Below are positions 1 through 8,042 of a stretch of 64,000 nucleotides of DNA, one piece after another (the first letter of the stretch is position 1; the number at the start of each line of letters is the position of its first letter). The DNA is from Devosia sp. YR412 (GTDB taxonomy: Bacteria; Pseudomonadota; Alphaproteobacteria; Rhizobiales; Devosiaceae). The position numbers were made by a program, and so were the translations under genes. The stretch spans positions 248,001-312,000 of the forward strand of contig NZ_FOFL01000004.1 of assembly GCF_900110945.1 (NCBI RefSeq), given 5' to 3'. Below the pieces are notes generated by a model. The model was not told the origin of the DNA. It ran no database searches and worked only from the letters and a program-made list of their open reading frames with translations.

Positions 1-1
1 G

Positions 2-124
2 GGCCCCTTCTCGCCGGTCAGTCAGCCCATAGCCATGGAGGTCGACTGGGTCGCCTTCACCCCGCTGGGCGAGGGCTGCGCCTTCGACCAATCCATTCTC
101 TGCCAAACCAACGAGGGCAATTGA
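2..124 (+). CDS. C-terminal end of an unidentified protein (cut by window start)
   Basis: An open frame enters from the left edge and ends at a TGA at 122-124, giving about 40 C-terminal residues ending in CQTNEGN. Its stop overlaps the ATG of the pyruvyl transferase gene by one base (TGATG), the usual sign of translational coupling, so it probably belongs to the same exopolysaccharide operon. The visible tail has no motif that I recognise; it could be the end of a glycosyltransferase or another polysaccharide enzyme. The sequence left of the window is needed to name it. Confidence 0.55.
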   Translation, partial: GPFSPVSQPIAMEVDWVAFTPLGEGCAFDQSILCQTNEGN

Positions 125-1017
125 TGAAGCTGGTATTTTTCCGCGGCACGGTGCCGAATTTTGGCGACGAGCTGAACCTCAGCGTCTGGCCAGCCATCCT
201 GCCCAAGGGTTTCCTGGACGAGGACGAGAGCGAACTCTTCGTCGGTATCGGTTCCATTATCGGCGATCATCTGTCGCCGACCGCCCGCAAATTCGTCATG
301 GGCTCCGGCTATGCCGGCTATATGGGCCTGCCCGATGTGCATGACGGCAGCTGGGACATTCGCTTCGTGCGTGGCCCCAATACGGCCAGGACGCTCAAGA
401 TCGATCCCAGCCTCTCCATCTGCGACAGCGCCATCCTGCTGCGCACCATGGAGCTGCCGGCGCCCGACGATCGCGTGGGCATTGCCTTCATGCCGCATTA
501 CGAAAGCCTCGAGCGCGGCAATTGGGCGGAAGCCTGCCGCATGGCTGGCATAACGCTGATCGACGCCACCGAGCCGGTGGAGAAGGTCTTGAGCCAGATC
601 CGCGGCGCCCGCCTTCTGATCACCGAAGCCATGCATGGCGCCATCGTCGCCGATGCCCTGCGCACGCCCTGGATCGGTGCCAAGCCGATCTATGGCGGCC
701 ACCACAAGAAATGGCTCGACTGGGCCGGCGCGCTCAATCTCGACGTGCGGCTCAATGATCTGAAACCCAGTAGTGTGCTGGAAGCCTATATCGCCCGCAC
801 CGGGCGCGGTGGAGAATTGGGCAAGGTTGGCCGGTTCAGCGCGTCGCCGCTCGCCGCCATTCCCAACAGCTTCTTCACGTCGTCGGCCGCCCGGCATATA
901 CAAAACATGGCCAAGCTCGAACCGCAGTTGAGCAGCGATGCGATGATTGCACAGGTGACCGAGCGCGCCCAGGCGGCGGTGGATGGTTTCGTGCGCAGCC
1001 GGGTGGCAGTCGCCTAA
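124..1017 (+). CDS. exoV: Polysaccharide pyruvyl transferase (ExoV-like)
   Basis: The 297-residue protein begins MKLVFFRG and carries the early glycine-asparagine motif VPNFGDELN (about residues 10-18) and the later GSGY and FVRGPNT segments typical of the polysaccharide pyruvyl transferase family. These enzymes add a ketal pyruvate from phosphoenolpyruvate to a terminal sugar of the repeat unit in the cytoplasm. ExoV does this in succinoglycan synthesis. The ATG at 124 overlaps the preceding stop; a TTG at 121 is also in frame but less likely. The gene converges on the flippase gene and overlaps it by four bases. The family call is firm; the ExoV assignment rests on the surrounding exo-type genes. 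Confidence 0.85.
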   Translation: MKLVFFRGTVPNFGDELNLSVWPAILPKGFLDEDESELFVGIGSIIGDHLSPTARKFVMGSGYAGYMGLPDVHDGSWDIRFVRGPNTARTLKIDPSLSICDSAILLRTMELPAPDDRVGIAFMPHYESLERGNWAEACRMAGITLIDATEPVEKVLSQIRGARLLITEAMHGAIVADALRTPWIGAKPIYGGHHKKWLDWAGALNLDVRLNDLKPSSVLEAYIARTGRGGELGKVGRFSASPLAAIPNSFFTSSAARHIQNMAKLEPQLSSDAMIAQVTERAQAAVDGFVRSRVAVA

Positions 1018-2489
1018 CGGCGGCTGCGCAGGAAGCCCACCAGCGTTTCGATCCGCCTTCGTCCCAACACCACAATCACGGCGCCGTAGCTCAAGGCTGC
1101 GGCGCCTATTGTTGCGCCCAGCCGCAGCATCTGGTCGGTATGGGCCAATTCGGCCTGCACCAGCCAGCCAGCACCCCACATGACAAGGGTCGCGGCGACC
1201 GGCAAGGCGAAGGAGGCGAGATAGGTCCACAGCGACACGCCCAGCAGTCGCACCACCATGTGAAGCGTCGGCAACCACAGCAGCAGGTTGAGGATCACCA
1301 GCGAGGTGGTCAGCGCCACCACGCCCCAGCCGGAAAACAGGAAGATATAGAGTACCGTCGCGAGCTGCTTGCCGAGGATATAGTAGAACCACAGATCCGC
1401 CTGCCCCTGGCTCCGGATCAGCGACGACTGCAATATGCCCACCGAGGTGAGCAGACCCAGCACACAAAAGGCCTGCACCACCGGCACGGCCGAGACCCAG
1501 GCTTCGCCAAAGGCAAAGGGGATCAAATCGGGCGCCACCAGCGCGAGGCCGGCAAACACCGGAAAGGCTACGACTGAGGAGGCAAATGTCCCCAGCAGAT
1601 AGGCGTGGCGCAGTTTCGCCGGTTCGCGCTGCATGGAGGACAGCAGCGAATAGGAGACGAGGTTCAGCGCACCGGAAATCAGGTCCGTGAGGATCTGGAA
1701 GATGCGGCGGGCAAAACTGTAGATGCCCAGCCACGCCGGTCCCATCAGCGCGCCGATCAGCAACTGGTCGAGATTGATCGTGGTGATGAAGTGATTGCCG
1801 TTGGAGAACAGGCCAAAGGCGCGCAGGTCGCGCAGCGCCGCCCGATCGAAGCGCAGCCCGGGCAGCCAGCGCGCGCCCATCAGCGCCGCCACACAGGCGG
1901 CGATGGCGCCGGCCAATTGCGAAAAGGCCAGGGCCCAGAGGCCAAGGCCGGCCCACAGCAGGCCGAGGCACACCAGCGCCGTCACTACGGACGCGACCGT
2001 GGTCCGCAGCGCCAGCAGTTTGAACGACATGGTCCGCACGATCAGCGCATTGGGCACCGCCGCCGCCATTTCGAAGATCACCCGCGCCGCGACCAGCGGA
2101 ATCAGCAGCGCCAGTTGCGGTTGGTTGGAGGCCTGGGCGATGAACGGCCCTGCCCCGCAGAGCGCCGCATAGATCATCAGCGCCGCACCAACACAGAGCC
2201 AGAATACCGTATCGAGATGCGCGGGCGTAATGGTCTGGCGCTGGATCAACGCCTCGCGAAACCCCGCCGGGGCAATCGCCACGCCGACGCTGGCAATGCT
2301 CACGGCAAAGGCCACAATGCCGAATTCGGCCGGCGTCAAAACGCGCGAGCTGGCCAGAAACACCAGAAAGCCCAGGGCGCTGGGCACCAGGCTACTGACC
2401 AGCGACCACAGCGTGCCGCGGATCGCCGCAGAGGCCCGGCCCGTGGTCAGGTGATCGCGCTTGGGCTGTTTGTCGACGGCTATGGTCAT
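1014..2489 (-). CDS. Wzx/MOP-superfamily lipopolysaccharide or exopolysaccharide flippase
   Basis: This 491-residue protein is strongly hydrophobic along its length, with roughly a dozen to fourteen predicted membrane segments. Its N-terminal stretch WSLVSSLVPSALGFLVFLAS, followed by RVLTPAEFG, is the characteristic start of polysaccharide flippases. It should move the lipid-linked repeat unit across the inner membrane, the role of ExoT in succinoglycan synthesis. It is the last gene of a minus-strand run (exoY, coiled-coil gene, exoO, exoQ, GT2, flippase), six bases after the upstream GT2 gene. Its stop overlaps the convergent exoV stop. The exact exo letter is not certain, so no symbol is given. 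Confidence 0.85.
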   Translation of the reverse strand: MTIAVDKQPKRDHLTTGRASAAIRGTLWSLVSSLVPSALGFLVFLASSRVLTPAEFGIVAFAVSIASVGVAIAPAGFREALIQRQTITPAHLDTVFWLCVGAALMIYAALCGAGPFIAQASNQPQLALLIPLVAARVIFEMAAAVPNALIVRTMSFKLLALRTTVASVVTALVCLGLLWAGLGLWALAFSQLAGAIAACVAALMGARWLPGLRFDRAALRDLRAFGLFSNGNHFITTINLDQLLIGALMGPAWLGIYSFARRIFQILTDLISGALNLVSYSLLSSMQREPAKLRHAYLLGTFASSVVAFPVFAGLALVAPDLIPFAFGEAWVSAVPVVQAFCVLGLLTSVGILQSSLIRSQGQADLWFYYILGKQLATVLYIFLFSGWGVVALTTSLVILNLLLWLPTLHMVVRLLGVSLWTYLASFALPVAATLVMWGAGWLVQAELAHTDQMLRLGATIGAAALSYGAVIVVLGRRRIETLVGFLRSRR

Positions 2490-2495
2490 ATGAGG

Positions 2496-3476
2496 CTACA
2501 CGTCGCGCGAGGCGACAAAGAGATCGAACTCCGGCGTCAACCGCCCCAGCGCCCGGATCAGCATGCCGCGGCTGCGCAGGCGTAGCGCTTCAAGCGGCGA
2601 GACGTGCCCGGCCAGCTTTTCGCCGATCAGCGCCTTGGCCACATTGGTCGCCCGCACGCTGACCGGCGCGGCAAAGCGCGGATTGGTCATGAAGGCAGCG
2701 CGCTGGCCAATACTGGTCTCGCTCCACACCTTCTGCCGCAGCGCCTGCACGGCGCGCTTGAGGTCAAGCTCGCGCCGCAGATAGCTGGCATCGAGTTCGG
2801 CATTGCGCGTGGTCTGCTCGGCATTTTCCGCCCAGACCGCCAGCGGCTCCATCGCCACATACACCGGCTCGGCAATGGAATAGGTGCGCAGATATTCCTG
2901 CAGCGTCGCCGTGCAGCCATACTGGATTTCCAGCGGCGATCGCGCCCGCACCGACCAGAACAGCCCGCCATTGGACACCCCGATGCCGGCCAGCAGCGCC
3001 AGCCGGAATTCTTCGGCCTGATACAGCCCATCGGTGAAGAGGTCATCCAGTACGCCCACGGTGCCGACGCTCGCCGCTGCCGTGCCGCTGGCATATTCGA
3101 CTAGCTGGTTGCGCAAGACGATCTCGACGCCTTCGCGCCGCATCAGCGCGATATTGTCGGCGACGAAAGTCGGCAGGATGAAATTGTCATCCTCCACCAC
3201 GCAGAAATACTCCGCGCCATGCGGGTTATCGGCTGAAAAGCAGTGGTCGATATTGCGCGAGGCAAACAGCTGCGGCTTGTTGGGCGTATAGCGGATGCGG
3301 GGATCGTTCAGCTCGGCGACCACGAAGCCGCCCGCCTCGGACGGATCATCGTCATAGACATCGCAGACCCAAGCCGGCGACGTCTGGGCAATCATCGAGT
3401 CCAGCGCGCGGCGCAGCTGTTCGGGCCGCTTATAGGTTGGGGTGCGAAAGTGGACGAGGCCGGTCTGCTGCGACAT
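2496..3476 (-). CDS. Family 2 glycosyltransferase of the exopolysaccharide cluster
   Basis: The protein has 326 residues. The N-terminal half shows a GT-A nucleotide-sugar binding fold: HFRTPTYKRPEQLRRAL near the start and the acidic triplet VVEDDN at about residues 93-98, the equivalent of the DXD metal-binding motif. It should add one sugar to the growing lipid-linked repeat unit at the cytoplasmic face. In gene order it fills a place held by ExoU or ExoW in rhizobial succinoglycan clusters, but I cannot assign which linkage it makes. The ATG at 3476 lies 47 bases inside the upstream exoQ frame and has an AGGAG nine bases upstream, so the overlap seems real. Confidence 0.82.
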   Translation of the reverse strand: MSQQTGLVHFRTPTYKRPEQLRRALDSMIAQTSPAWVCDVYDDDPSEAGGFVVAELNDPRIRYTPNKPQLFASRNIDHCFSADNPHGAEYFCVVEDDNFILPTFVADNIALMRREGVEIVLRNQLVEYASGTAAASVGTVGVLDDLFTDGLYQAEEFRLALLAGIGVSNGGLFWSVRARSPLEIQYGCTATLQEYLRTYSIAEPVYVAMEPLAVWAENAEQTTRNAELDASYLRRELDLKRAVQALRQKVWSETSIGQRAAFMTNPRFAAPVSVRATNVAKALIGEKLAGHVSPLEALRLRSRGMLIRALGRLTPEFDLFVASRDV

Positions 3477-4716
3477 GGCTCAAAACTCCTCTGGAGGGAC
3501 GGCGCGGCGCGGGAAGCGACTGCCGGCGCAAGGCGAGCAGACCCGCGGCGGCATAGATCAGCGTGGCAATGCCCATGATCGAGCGGATGGAAAATTCGAA
3601 GAACACTTCCACCTCGATGAAGCTGCGCAGGATCATCAGGGTCTGTAGCGCCAAGAGCAGCGCATTGGGTGCGCTGGGCCGCATGAACGTATAGGCGCCC
3701 ATCAGGATCGCCCCGCCATACATGATGGCAATCTGCAGCCCGAGCCCGATCAGCCCGATCTCGACGGCATTGGAAATATAGGTGTTGTGAAAGTTGAAGC
3801 CCGCGCCCGAGGGCACGTCGAACATCGCCCAAAGCTCCTCGGCCGGCGCAAAGCCGGACACCCAGAAAGCGCGGTAGCCGAGCCCCTGCAAAGGCCGTTC
3901 GGCGATATAGCTGAGGCCGGTGGCCCAGAGATCGGTGCGCCCGGTCAGCGTCGCATCCTTGCCCGAGCCCTCGAGGATTTCCGCGAGCAGCGCATCGCCG
4001 GTCGTCGCCACCAGAAGCGCCAGTGCAGCGGCGATGATCAGCAGCAGCGCAAAGACGAGAATCTTCTGCATACCGCTTAGCCGCGCCGACATCAGGCTCA
4101 GCAGAATGATGGCAACGCAAGGCGCCACCATGAGCGTCGCCCCCGTCGATTGCGCCAGGATCAGTAGCGGCCCCGAGGCCAGCGCACCCGCGGCACCCAG
4201 CGCCCGCAACGGCCACGACGACTTGCCATCAGCCGCCACCGCAACGGCAATCAGCGCAAACACAGCAATATGCGCGGCAAAGGCATTCTTGCTGCCGAAC
4301 ACCCCGAGCCAGCTGCCGCCGAGACCGGTGCGGCCGAACAGGATGCTGGCCACGACGCCAATGCCATAGACGATGAACATCAGCCGCATCAGCGCGGCCG
4401 TGGACAGCCGCCCGGTGATGATGATCGCGACCATGGCAGTAAACGCCAGCTGCAGCCCGTAGCGCAGCGAATTGGCCGGATATTGCGACCACAGCGCCGT
4501 CAGCATGCAATAGGCCGGCAGCAGCAGCACGAACCACCAGCGCCGCAGGCTATCCACCGTCGCCGGAATGTTGCTGACAATAAGAAGTCCGCCGCAGCCC
4601 ATGAAGGTCAGCGCCGCCAGCGACCCGAACATGGCATTGAGCACCAGCGCGGCAAAGGCGCCGAAAGTCAGCAGCCAGGCGATATTGAGCGTGAGCTGGC
4701 GCGGCGCGGCCATCAT
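3430..4716 (-). CDS. exoQ: O-antigen ligase/polymerase family membrane protein (ExoQ-like)
   Basis: A 428-residue polytopic membrane protein with about ten hydrophobic segments and a large hydrophilic loop at about residues 250-305. That loop contains the signature region GSGKDATLTGRTDLW and GFNFHNTYI of the Wzy/WaaL (O-antigen ligase) family; the Arg and His residues there are the ones thought to bind the lipid pyrophosphate substrate. ExoQ joins succinoglycan repeat units into high-molecular-weight polymer at the periplasmic face. The start overlaps exoO by four bases, and the C-terminal tail overlaps the next gene by 47 bases. The family is clear; polymerase rather than ligase function follows from the exo context. 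Confidence 0.83.
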   Translation of the reverse strand: MMAAPRQLTLNIAWLLTFGAFAALVLNAMFGSLAALTFMGCGGLLIVSNIPATVDSLRRWWFVLLLPAYCMLTALWSQYPANSLRYGLQLAFTAMVAIIITGRLSTAALMRLMFIVYGIGVVASILFGRTGLGGSWLGVFGSKNAFAAHIAVFALIAVAVAADGKSSWPLRALGAAGALASGPLLILAQSTGATLMVAPCVAIILLSLMSARLSGMQKILVFALLLIIAAALALLVATTGDALLAEILEGSGKDATLTGRTDLWATGLSYIAERPLQGLGYRAFWVSGFAPAEELWAMFDVPSGAGFNFHNTYISNAVEIGLIGLGLQIAIMYGGAILMGAYTFMRPSAPNALLLALQTLMILRSFIEVEVFFEFSIRSIMGIATLIYAAAGLLALRRQSLPAPRRPSRGVLSHVAADRPRPLSHPNL

Positions 4717-5900
4717 GACGCCTCCGCCAGCGCGTGGCGCTCAATCAGCCGCACCTCGGGAATAAACCCGGCGGCATAGCGACCCGCAGCATCAAGCACC
4801 GTGCATTCGGCTCCAGCATGTGCGGCCAGTTCGCGCCAGACATGTCGTGGCCGCGGAGCCGACCAGTTTATCTGCCCGGCCGGAACATAGGCCGGCACGC
4901 CCTGCCCTCCCAGCGTCAGCGATCGGCTCGGCTGCGTTAAAGACTGGGCTTGTGTGTCACGACGCTGACGACCTTCGCTAAAGGAAGCCCACAGCCGCCC
5001 GAGATGGCTCGGATCACCGGCCAGCAGCTTCAACGCCTGCCCTGCCCGGCGGCCCTTGATACTCGCCACCAGCGCCTCATAGCCCAGCCCGGTCTCCAGC
5101 ACAGCCAGCCGCTTGGCAAAAGCCGCAGCAAGTGCGCCCGGCATTGCGGGATACTGCGAAACAAGCGCCCGCTGCCGCTCCACCATGGCCTGCATGTCGT
5201 GCACCGACAGCCGATGCGAGATCGAGGCCGAGTGGCGGCGGTAGAGATAGAAAGGTTCGGGCACAACTGTCATGCGCGCGCCGTCGAGCAGCAGCCGCAG
5301 CACGAAATCATAATCCTCGCCGATGCGCAGGCTCTCGTCATAGCGCGTCTGCCCCAGCTGTTCGGCCCGGATCATCGGTTTGAGATAACCCAGCGCCGGC
5401 GTGCCATCCATACCGGCAAGCACCCATTTCTCGGGCGATACGGCAAAACTGGTGGGTGCATCCTCGCCCAGCATCAATTTCGGCGCGTTGCCATCCTCGT
5501 GGAACAATAGCAGGTCATCGGCAATGATATCGGCATCGTGGCTAACGGCAGCCGCCAGCAGCCGCTCGAAGCGTTCGGGATGCAGGATATCGTCGGAATC
5601 CACCACGGCGATCCAGAGGCCCCGCGCCATCTCCAGCGCCCGGTTGCGGCAATGCGCCGGCCCCTGGTTCGTCTCGGAGAGGCTCAGCCGAATGCGCGGA
5701 TCACCCGCCATCAGCGCCTGCACGCGCGCCACGCTGTCATCCCCCGACGCATCGTCGCTGACGATCACTTCCAGGTCGCCCATGCTCTGGTCGAGCACCG
5801 AGCGCAAGGCCATGACGATCTTATCGCCGGCCTGAAAATTGGCCATGATGACGGAGACCAGCGGTCGCCCGCCGTTCCGTCCCTGATGCATATTCATCAT
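4713..5900 (-). CDS. exoO: Family 2 glycosyltransferase, ExoO-like
   Basis: The 395-residue protein starts with a GT-A domain. PLVSVIMANF begins the first strand, SDDASGDDS (about 48-56) binds the nucleotide, and VVDSDD (about 99-104) is the metal-binding DXD. The C-terminal part resembles ExoO, which adds a glucose in beta-1,6 linkage while the succinoglycan side chain is built. The gene is translationally coupled to exoQ (4-base overlap). Start choice is open between closely spaced ATGs at 5900, 5897 and 5891. The last 70 residues or so are Ser/Gln/Arg-rich and look poorly conserved. Family is certain; the specific linkage is inferred from the neighbourhood. Confidence 0.8.
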   Translation of the reverse strand: MMNMHQGRNGGRPLVSVIMANFQAGDKIVMALRSVLDQSMGDLEVIVSDDASGDDSVARVQALMAGDPRIRLSLSETNQGPAHCRNRALEMARGLWIAVVDSDDILHPERFERLLAAAVSHDADIIADDLLLFHEDGNAPKLMLGEDAPTSFAVSPEKWVLAGMDGTPALGYLKPMIRAEQLGQTRYDESLRIGEDYDFVLRLLLDGARMTVVPEPFYLYRRHSASISHRLSVHDMQAMVERQRALVSQYPAMPGALAAAFAKRLAVLETGLGYEALVASIKGRRAGQALKLLAGDPSHLGRLWASFSEGRQRRDTQAQSLTQPSRSLTLGGQGVPAYVPAGQINWSAPRPRHVWRELAAHAGAECTVLDAAGRYAAGFIPEVRLIERHALAEAS

Positions 5901-5923
5901 GTCACCCGGCCGTGAGCCGGGGC

Positions 5924-6304
5924 TCAGGCCACGCCCTCGTCGGGCATCGTTTTGGGCGCCAGCGTCCGGTCGACCTGGCCAAGCAGCTCCTCGAGCCGCT
6001 GGATCTGGATATCGAGATGGGCAATGCGCTGGCGGGCCCGCGAGGCATTGCTCTCGGCAGAGCCGATCGCCTTTTCGTCCTCGCGCTCGCGCCGGCCATA
6101 ATCGCCGGAATTGTCCATCAGGTTGACGGCCTGCGCATAATAGAAATTGAGCCGCTGGCCGAGGCCTTCCCGCTCGCGACGGGCATCGGCCAGGGCCATG
6201 GAGACGGCATTGCTGATCGTGCCGAAGCGGGCTTCGTCGGTCTCGGCATCGCGACCGGGATTGCGGGTGCGGAAGGCGCGGGGGCGGAGCGAAAGCAGGG
6301 CCAT
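5924..6304 (-). CDS. Small predicted coiled-coil protein of unknown function in the exo operon
   Basis: This 126-residue protein matches nothing I recognise. It begins MALLSLRPRAF, has no signal peptide or membrane segment, and from about residue 25 onward is dominated by charged, helix-favouring sequence (ADARREREGLGQRL, REREDEKAIGSAESNASRAR, DIQIQRLEELLGQVD), suggesting two antiparallel helices or a coiled coil. The ATG at 6304 has an AGGAGA six to seven bases upstream; the same frame stays open further upstream, but that part overlaps exoY and looks like shadow sequence. It lies 10 bases after exoY and 23 before exoO, so it is probably co-transcribed and may serve polymer synthesis or its control. 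Confidence 0.72.
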   Translation of the reverse strand: MALLSLRPRAFRTRNPGRDAETDEARFGTISNAVSMALADARREREGLGQRLNFYYAQAVNLMDNSGDYGRREREDEKAIGSAESNASRARQRIAHLDIQIQRLEELLGQVDRTLAPKTMPDEGVA

Positions 6305-6314
6305 GGTGTCTCTC

Positions 6315-6977
6315 CTATCGGCTGCCGCTGCGCAGCACGACGACCTTGATCGTCTTGACCAGGATGACGAGGTCACCGAGGAACGACCATTCGCGAACAT
6401 AGAGCGTATCGAGCTGCACGCGCTTGTCATAGTCCACATCGCTGCGGCCGCTGACCTGCCAGAGGCCGGTAATGCCGGGCCGCACGGCCGAATAATGCTC
6501 GATCTGCTCGGCATAACGGATGACTTCGTCCTGCACGATTGGACGCGGGCCAACGAGGCTCATCTCGCCACGAATGACATTTATCAACTGTGGCAGCTCA
6601 TCGAGGCTGGTGACGCGGAGGAACCGGCCCAGCGGGGTGATGCGCGGATCGTCGCGCAGCTTCTGGGTGGCGTCCCATTCGGCCCGAGCCTGGGGGAACA
6701 GTTCGAGATGCCGCCGCAAAGCGTCCTGCGAATTGACCACCATCGAGCGGAATTTGAGGCATTTGAAACGCTTGCCGTTCTGGCCAATGCGCTCATGCGA
6801 GAAGAGGATCGGGCCGCGGTCCGATGAAAACATGATGACGGCGATGAAAAACATCGCCGGCAAGGCAAACAGCAGCATGGCGGAGGCCGTCATGATGTCG
6901 AAGGCGCGCTTGGCACCGATGCCGCGCCGGCTGCTGGATTGGATGTCGGAACTGACGTCGGCATTGATGATCGACAT
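6315..6977 (-). CDS. exoY: Undecaprenyl-phosphate sugar phosphotransferase, ExoY-like priming enzyme
   Basis: The 220-residue protein is a bacterial sugar transferase of the short ExoY type. It has an N-terminal KRAFDIMTA motif leading into one membrane segment (about residues 25-51), LKFRSM at 75-80, and the catalytic block TSLDELPQLINVIRGEMSLVGPRP at about 123-146. It transfers galactose-1-phosphate (in S. meliloti) from the UDP-sugar to undecaprenyl phosphate, the first step of repeat-unit assembly. The ATG at 6977 has GGGAGAA about five bases upstream; the frame remains open upstream but without family similarity. The gene heads the run exoY, coiled-coil gene, exoO, exoQ, GT2, flippase. 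Which sugar-1-phosphate is used cannot be told from sequence. Confidence 0.9.
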   Translation of the reverse strand: MSIINADVSSDIQSSSRRGIGAKRAFDIMTASAMLLFALPAMFFIAVIMFSSDRGPILFSHERIGQNGKRFKCLKFRSMVVNSQDALRRHLELFPQARAEWDATQKLRDDPRITPLGRFLRVTSLDELPQLINVIRGEMSLVGPRPIVQDEVIRYAEQIEHYSAVRPGITGLWQVSGRSDVDYDKRVQLDTLYVREWSFLGDLVILVKTIKVVVLRSGSR

Positions 6978-7401
6978 GGCGTTCTCCCGCGAAGTTTGAA
7001 GCCTCTGAACACTCGCGGCGCCATCTGCTGGACGTGAGCCAGGGTTCACGCAAGCGCAGGCGCTCACGCGGGATCCAGGCCCGTCGCACATCAAACTGGA
7101 CCCGGATCGCGCCGGGTGCGCCGCACTTTGCCGGCTTCCCTTCCGTGGCAGGAAGTGGTCGCCATGGGGTGAAGGCAAACATGATCGGAAAGGTGTGGCA
7201 ACGCCGGGTGCGCATGGCTGCAATGCACGACCCTGTCACAAATTCACCGAAAAGCGGCGTCGGCGCCAAAGGGCAAATCAGCCGGTGAAGTCGATCACCG
7301 GCGCGTGAACTCACATTGAAAAGATTATCGTTTCCGCTCTTCTATGCCGAACAGGCTGTGCAAGTAATGTTTTGTCCGGGCAAAAGCCTGCGGCCTGCCC
7401 A
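6978..7401. other. Intergenic region upstream of exoY
   Basis: About 420 bases separate the exoY start from the small membrane ORF. No credible gene is seen. The region holds a perfect 8-bp inverted repeat at 7281-7302 and should contain the exoY promoter on the minus strand. I could not identify a convincing -35/-10 pair; a GATAAT-like hexamer near 7326-7331 on the minus strand lacks a good partner. Confidence 0.5.
7281..7302. promoter_or_regulatory. Perfect 8-bp inverted repeat upstream of exoY, possible operator
   Basis: The arms GCCGGTGA and TCACCGGC flank a six-base centre, AGTCGA. No T-run follows on either strand, so it is unlikely to be a terminator. Its place about 300 bases upstream of exoY would fit a regulator-binding site, but no protein is assigned. 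Confidence 0.35.
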
Positions 7402-7581
7402 TCAATTGAACAGAAAGACCACGCCGTTCCAGATCAGGTAGATGCCAACCCAGGCCAGCGCCATCACGCCGATGGCCACCAGCCCCCAGGGCCAGGCCAG
7501 CGCAGTCCGATCGCGCGCCGGCTGGGCCGACGTCATCGGCACTTTGTGCACCTGACCATCATCGGGTCCCTTTGGCTCCAC
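7402..7581 (-). CDS. Short single-pass membrane protein beside exoY
   Basis: A 59-residue reading frame begins with GTG at 7581 and has a full AGGAGG Shine-Dalgarno at 7592-7587, five bases before the start, which is the main argument that it is real. About 30 hydrophilic residues (VEPKGPDDG...) are followed by a single strongly hydrophobic helix, LVAIGVMALAWVGIYLIW, that ends six residues from the C terminus. This is an N-in or tail-anchored arrangement. It lies upstream of exoY on the same strand. In rhizobia a small membrane protein, ExoX, is encoded beside exoY and inhibits it; the position is suggestive, but this protein is shorter and no homology can be shown by eye. Confidence 0.6.
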   Translation of the reverse strand: MEPKGPDDGQVHKVPMTSAQPARDRTALAWPWGLVAIGVMALAWVGIYLIWNGVVFLFN

Positions 7582-8042
7582 GAAATCCTCCTCTGGCCGC
7601 GGCCTTCAGCGACGGCGGCAATTGTCCCGCCAATGCTTGATCCACCATGCAGGCGGCGTCGGCGCCTCAGCTATAGTTGGTCTAGCACCACGCGGTAAAT
7701 ACAACTCTCATAGCTAGACTGAAAGGGGCTGTCCGATCACGACTGCGCCGCGCGCGCCGCATCCCGGGAAGCGCTTGCCCTCCAGATATCACAAAACACT
7801 TTTATTTGGCGAGCCAGACAGCATCCGCAATTATACTAACTACATCTTTCGATCCATACTAAAGCAACCCTGGGAATTTCGGCGAAATAGGGCCAAATTC
7901 CGTTGCCTTGCTGCCAAATTAGGCAAAACGCACAAACAGCATATGTGCAATCGAGCCATGCAGTCCGGAACAGAATTTGCGGTGGTTCGACTGCTCTTCG
8001 CATGGTCCAATTCTCTTGCCCTACGCATTTAAGGAGAGTGAA
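7582..8042. other. AT-rich intergenic region between the small membrane ORF and galU
   Basis: About 460 bases without a supported gene. The stretch from about 7785 to 7990 is visibly richer in A and T than its surroundings. It contains a TATACT hexamer at 7832-7837, two copies of GCCAAATT, and a short inverted repeat TTGCCT/AGGCAA near 7900-7924. This probably holds the galU promoter and regulator sites. A TTG-started 85-residue frame across it lacks a ribosome-binding site and is not credited. Confidence 0.45.

Noticed and set aside
22-1971. A 649-residue minus-strand frame across exoV and the flippase gene
   Set aside because: It covers the exoV gene in antisense and the flippase in a wrong frame; both of those show clear family motifs.
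7775-8032. An 85-residue TTG-started frame upstream of galU
   Set aside because: It has no ribosome-binding site, lies in an AT-rich intergenic region, and resembles no protein; the galU site AAGGAG overlaps its end.
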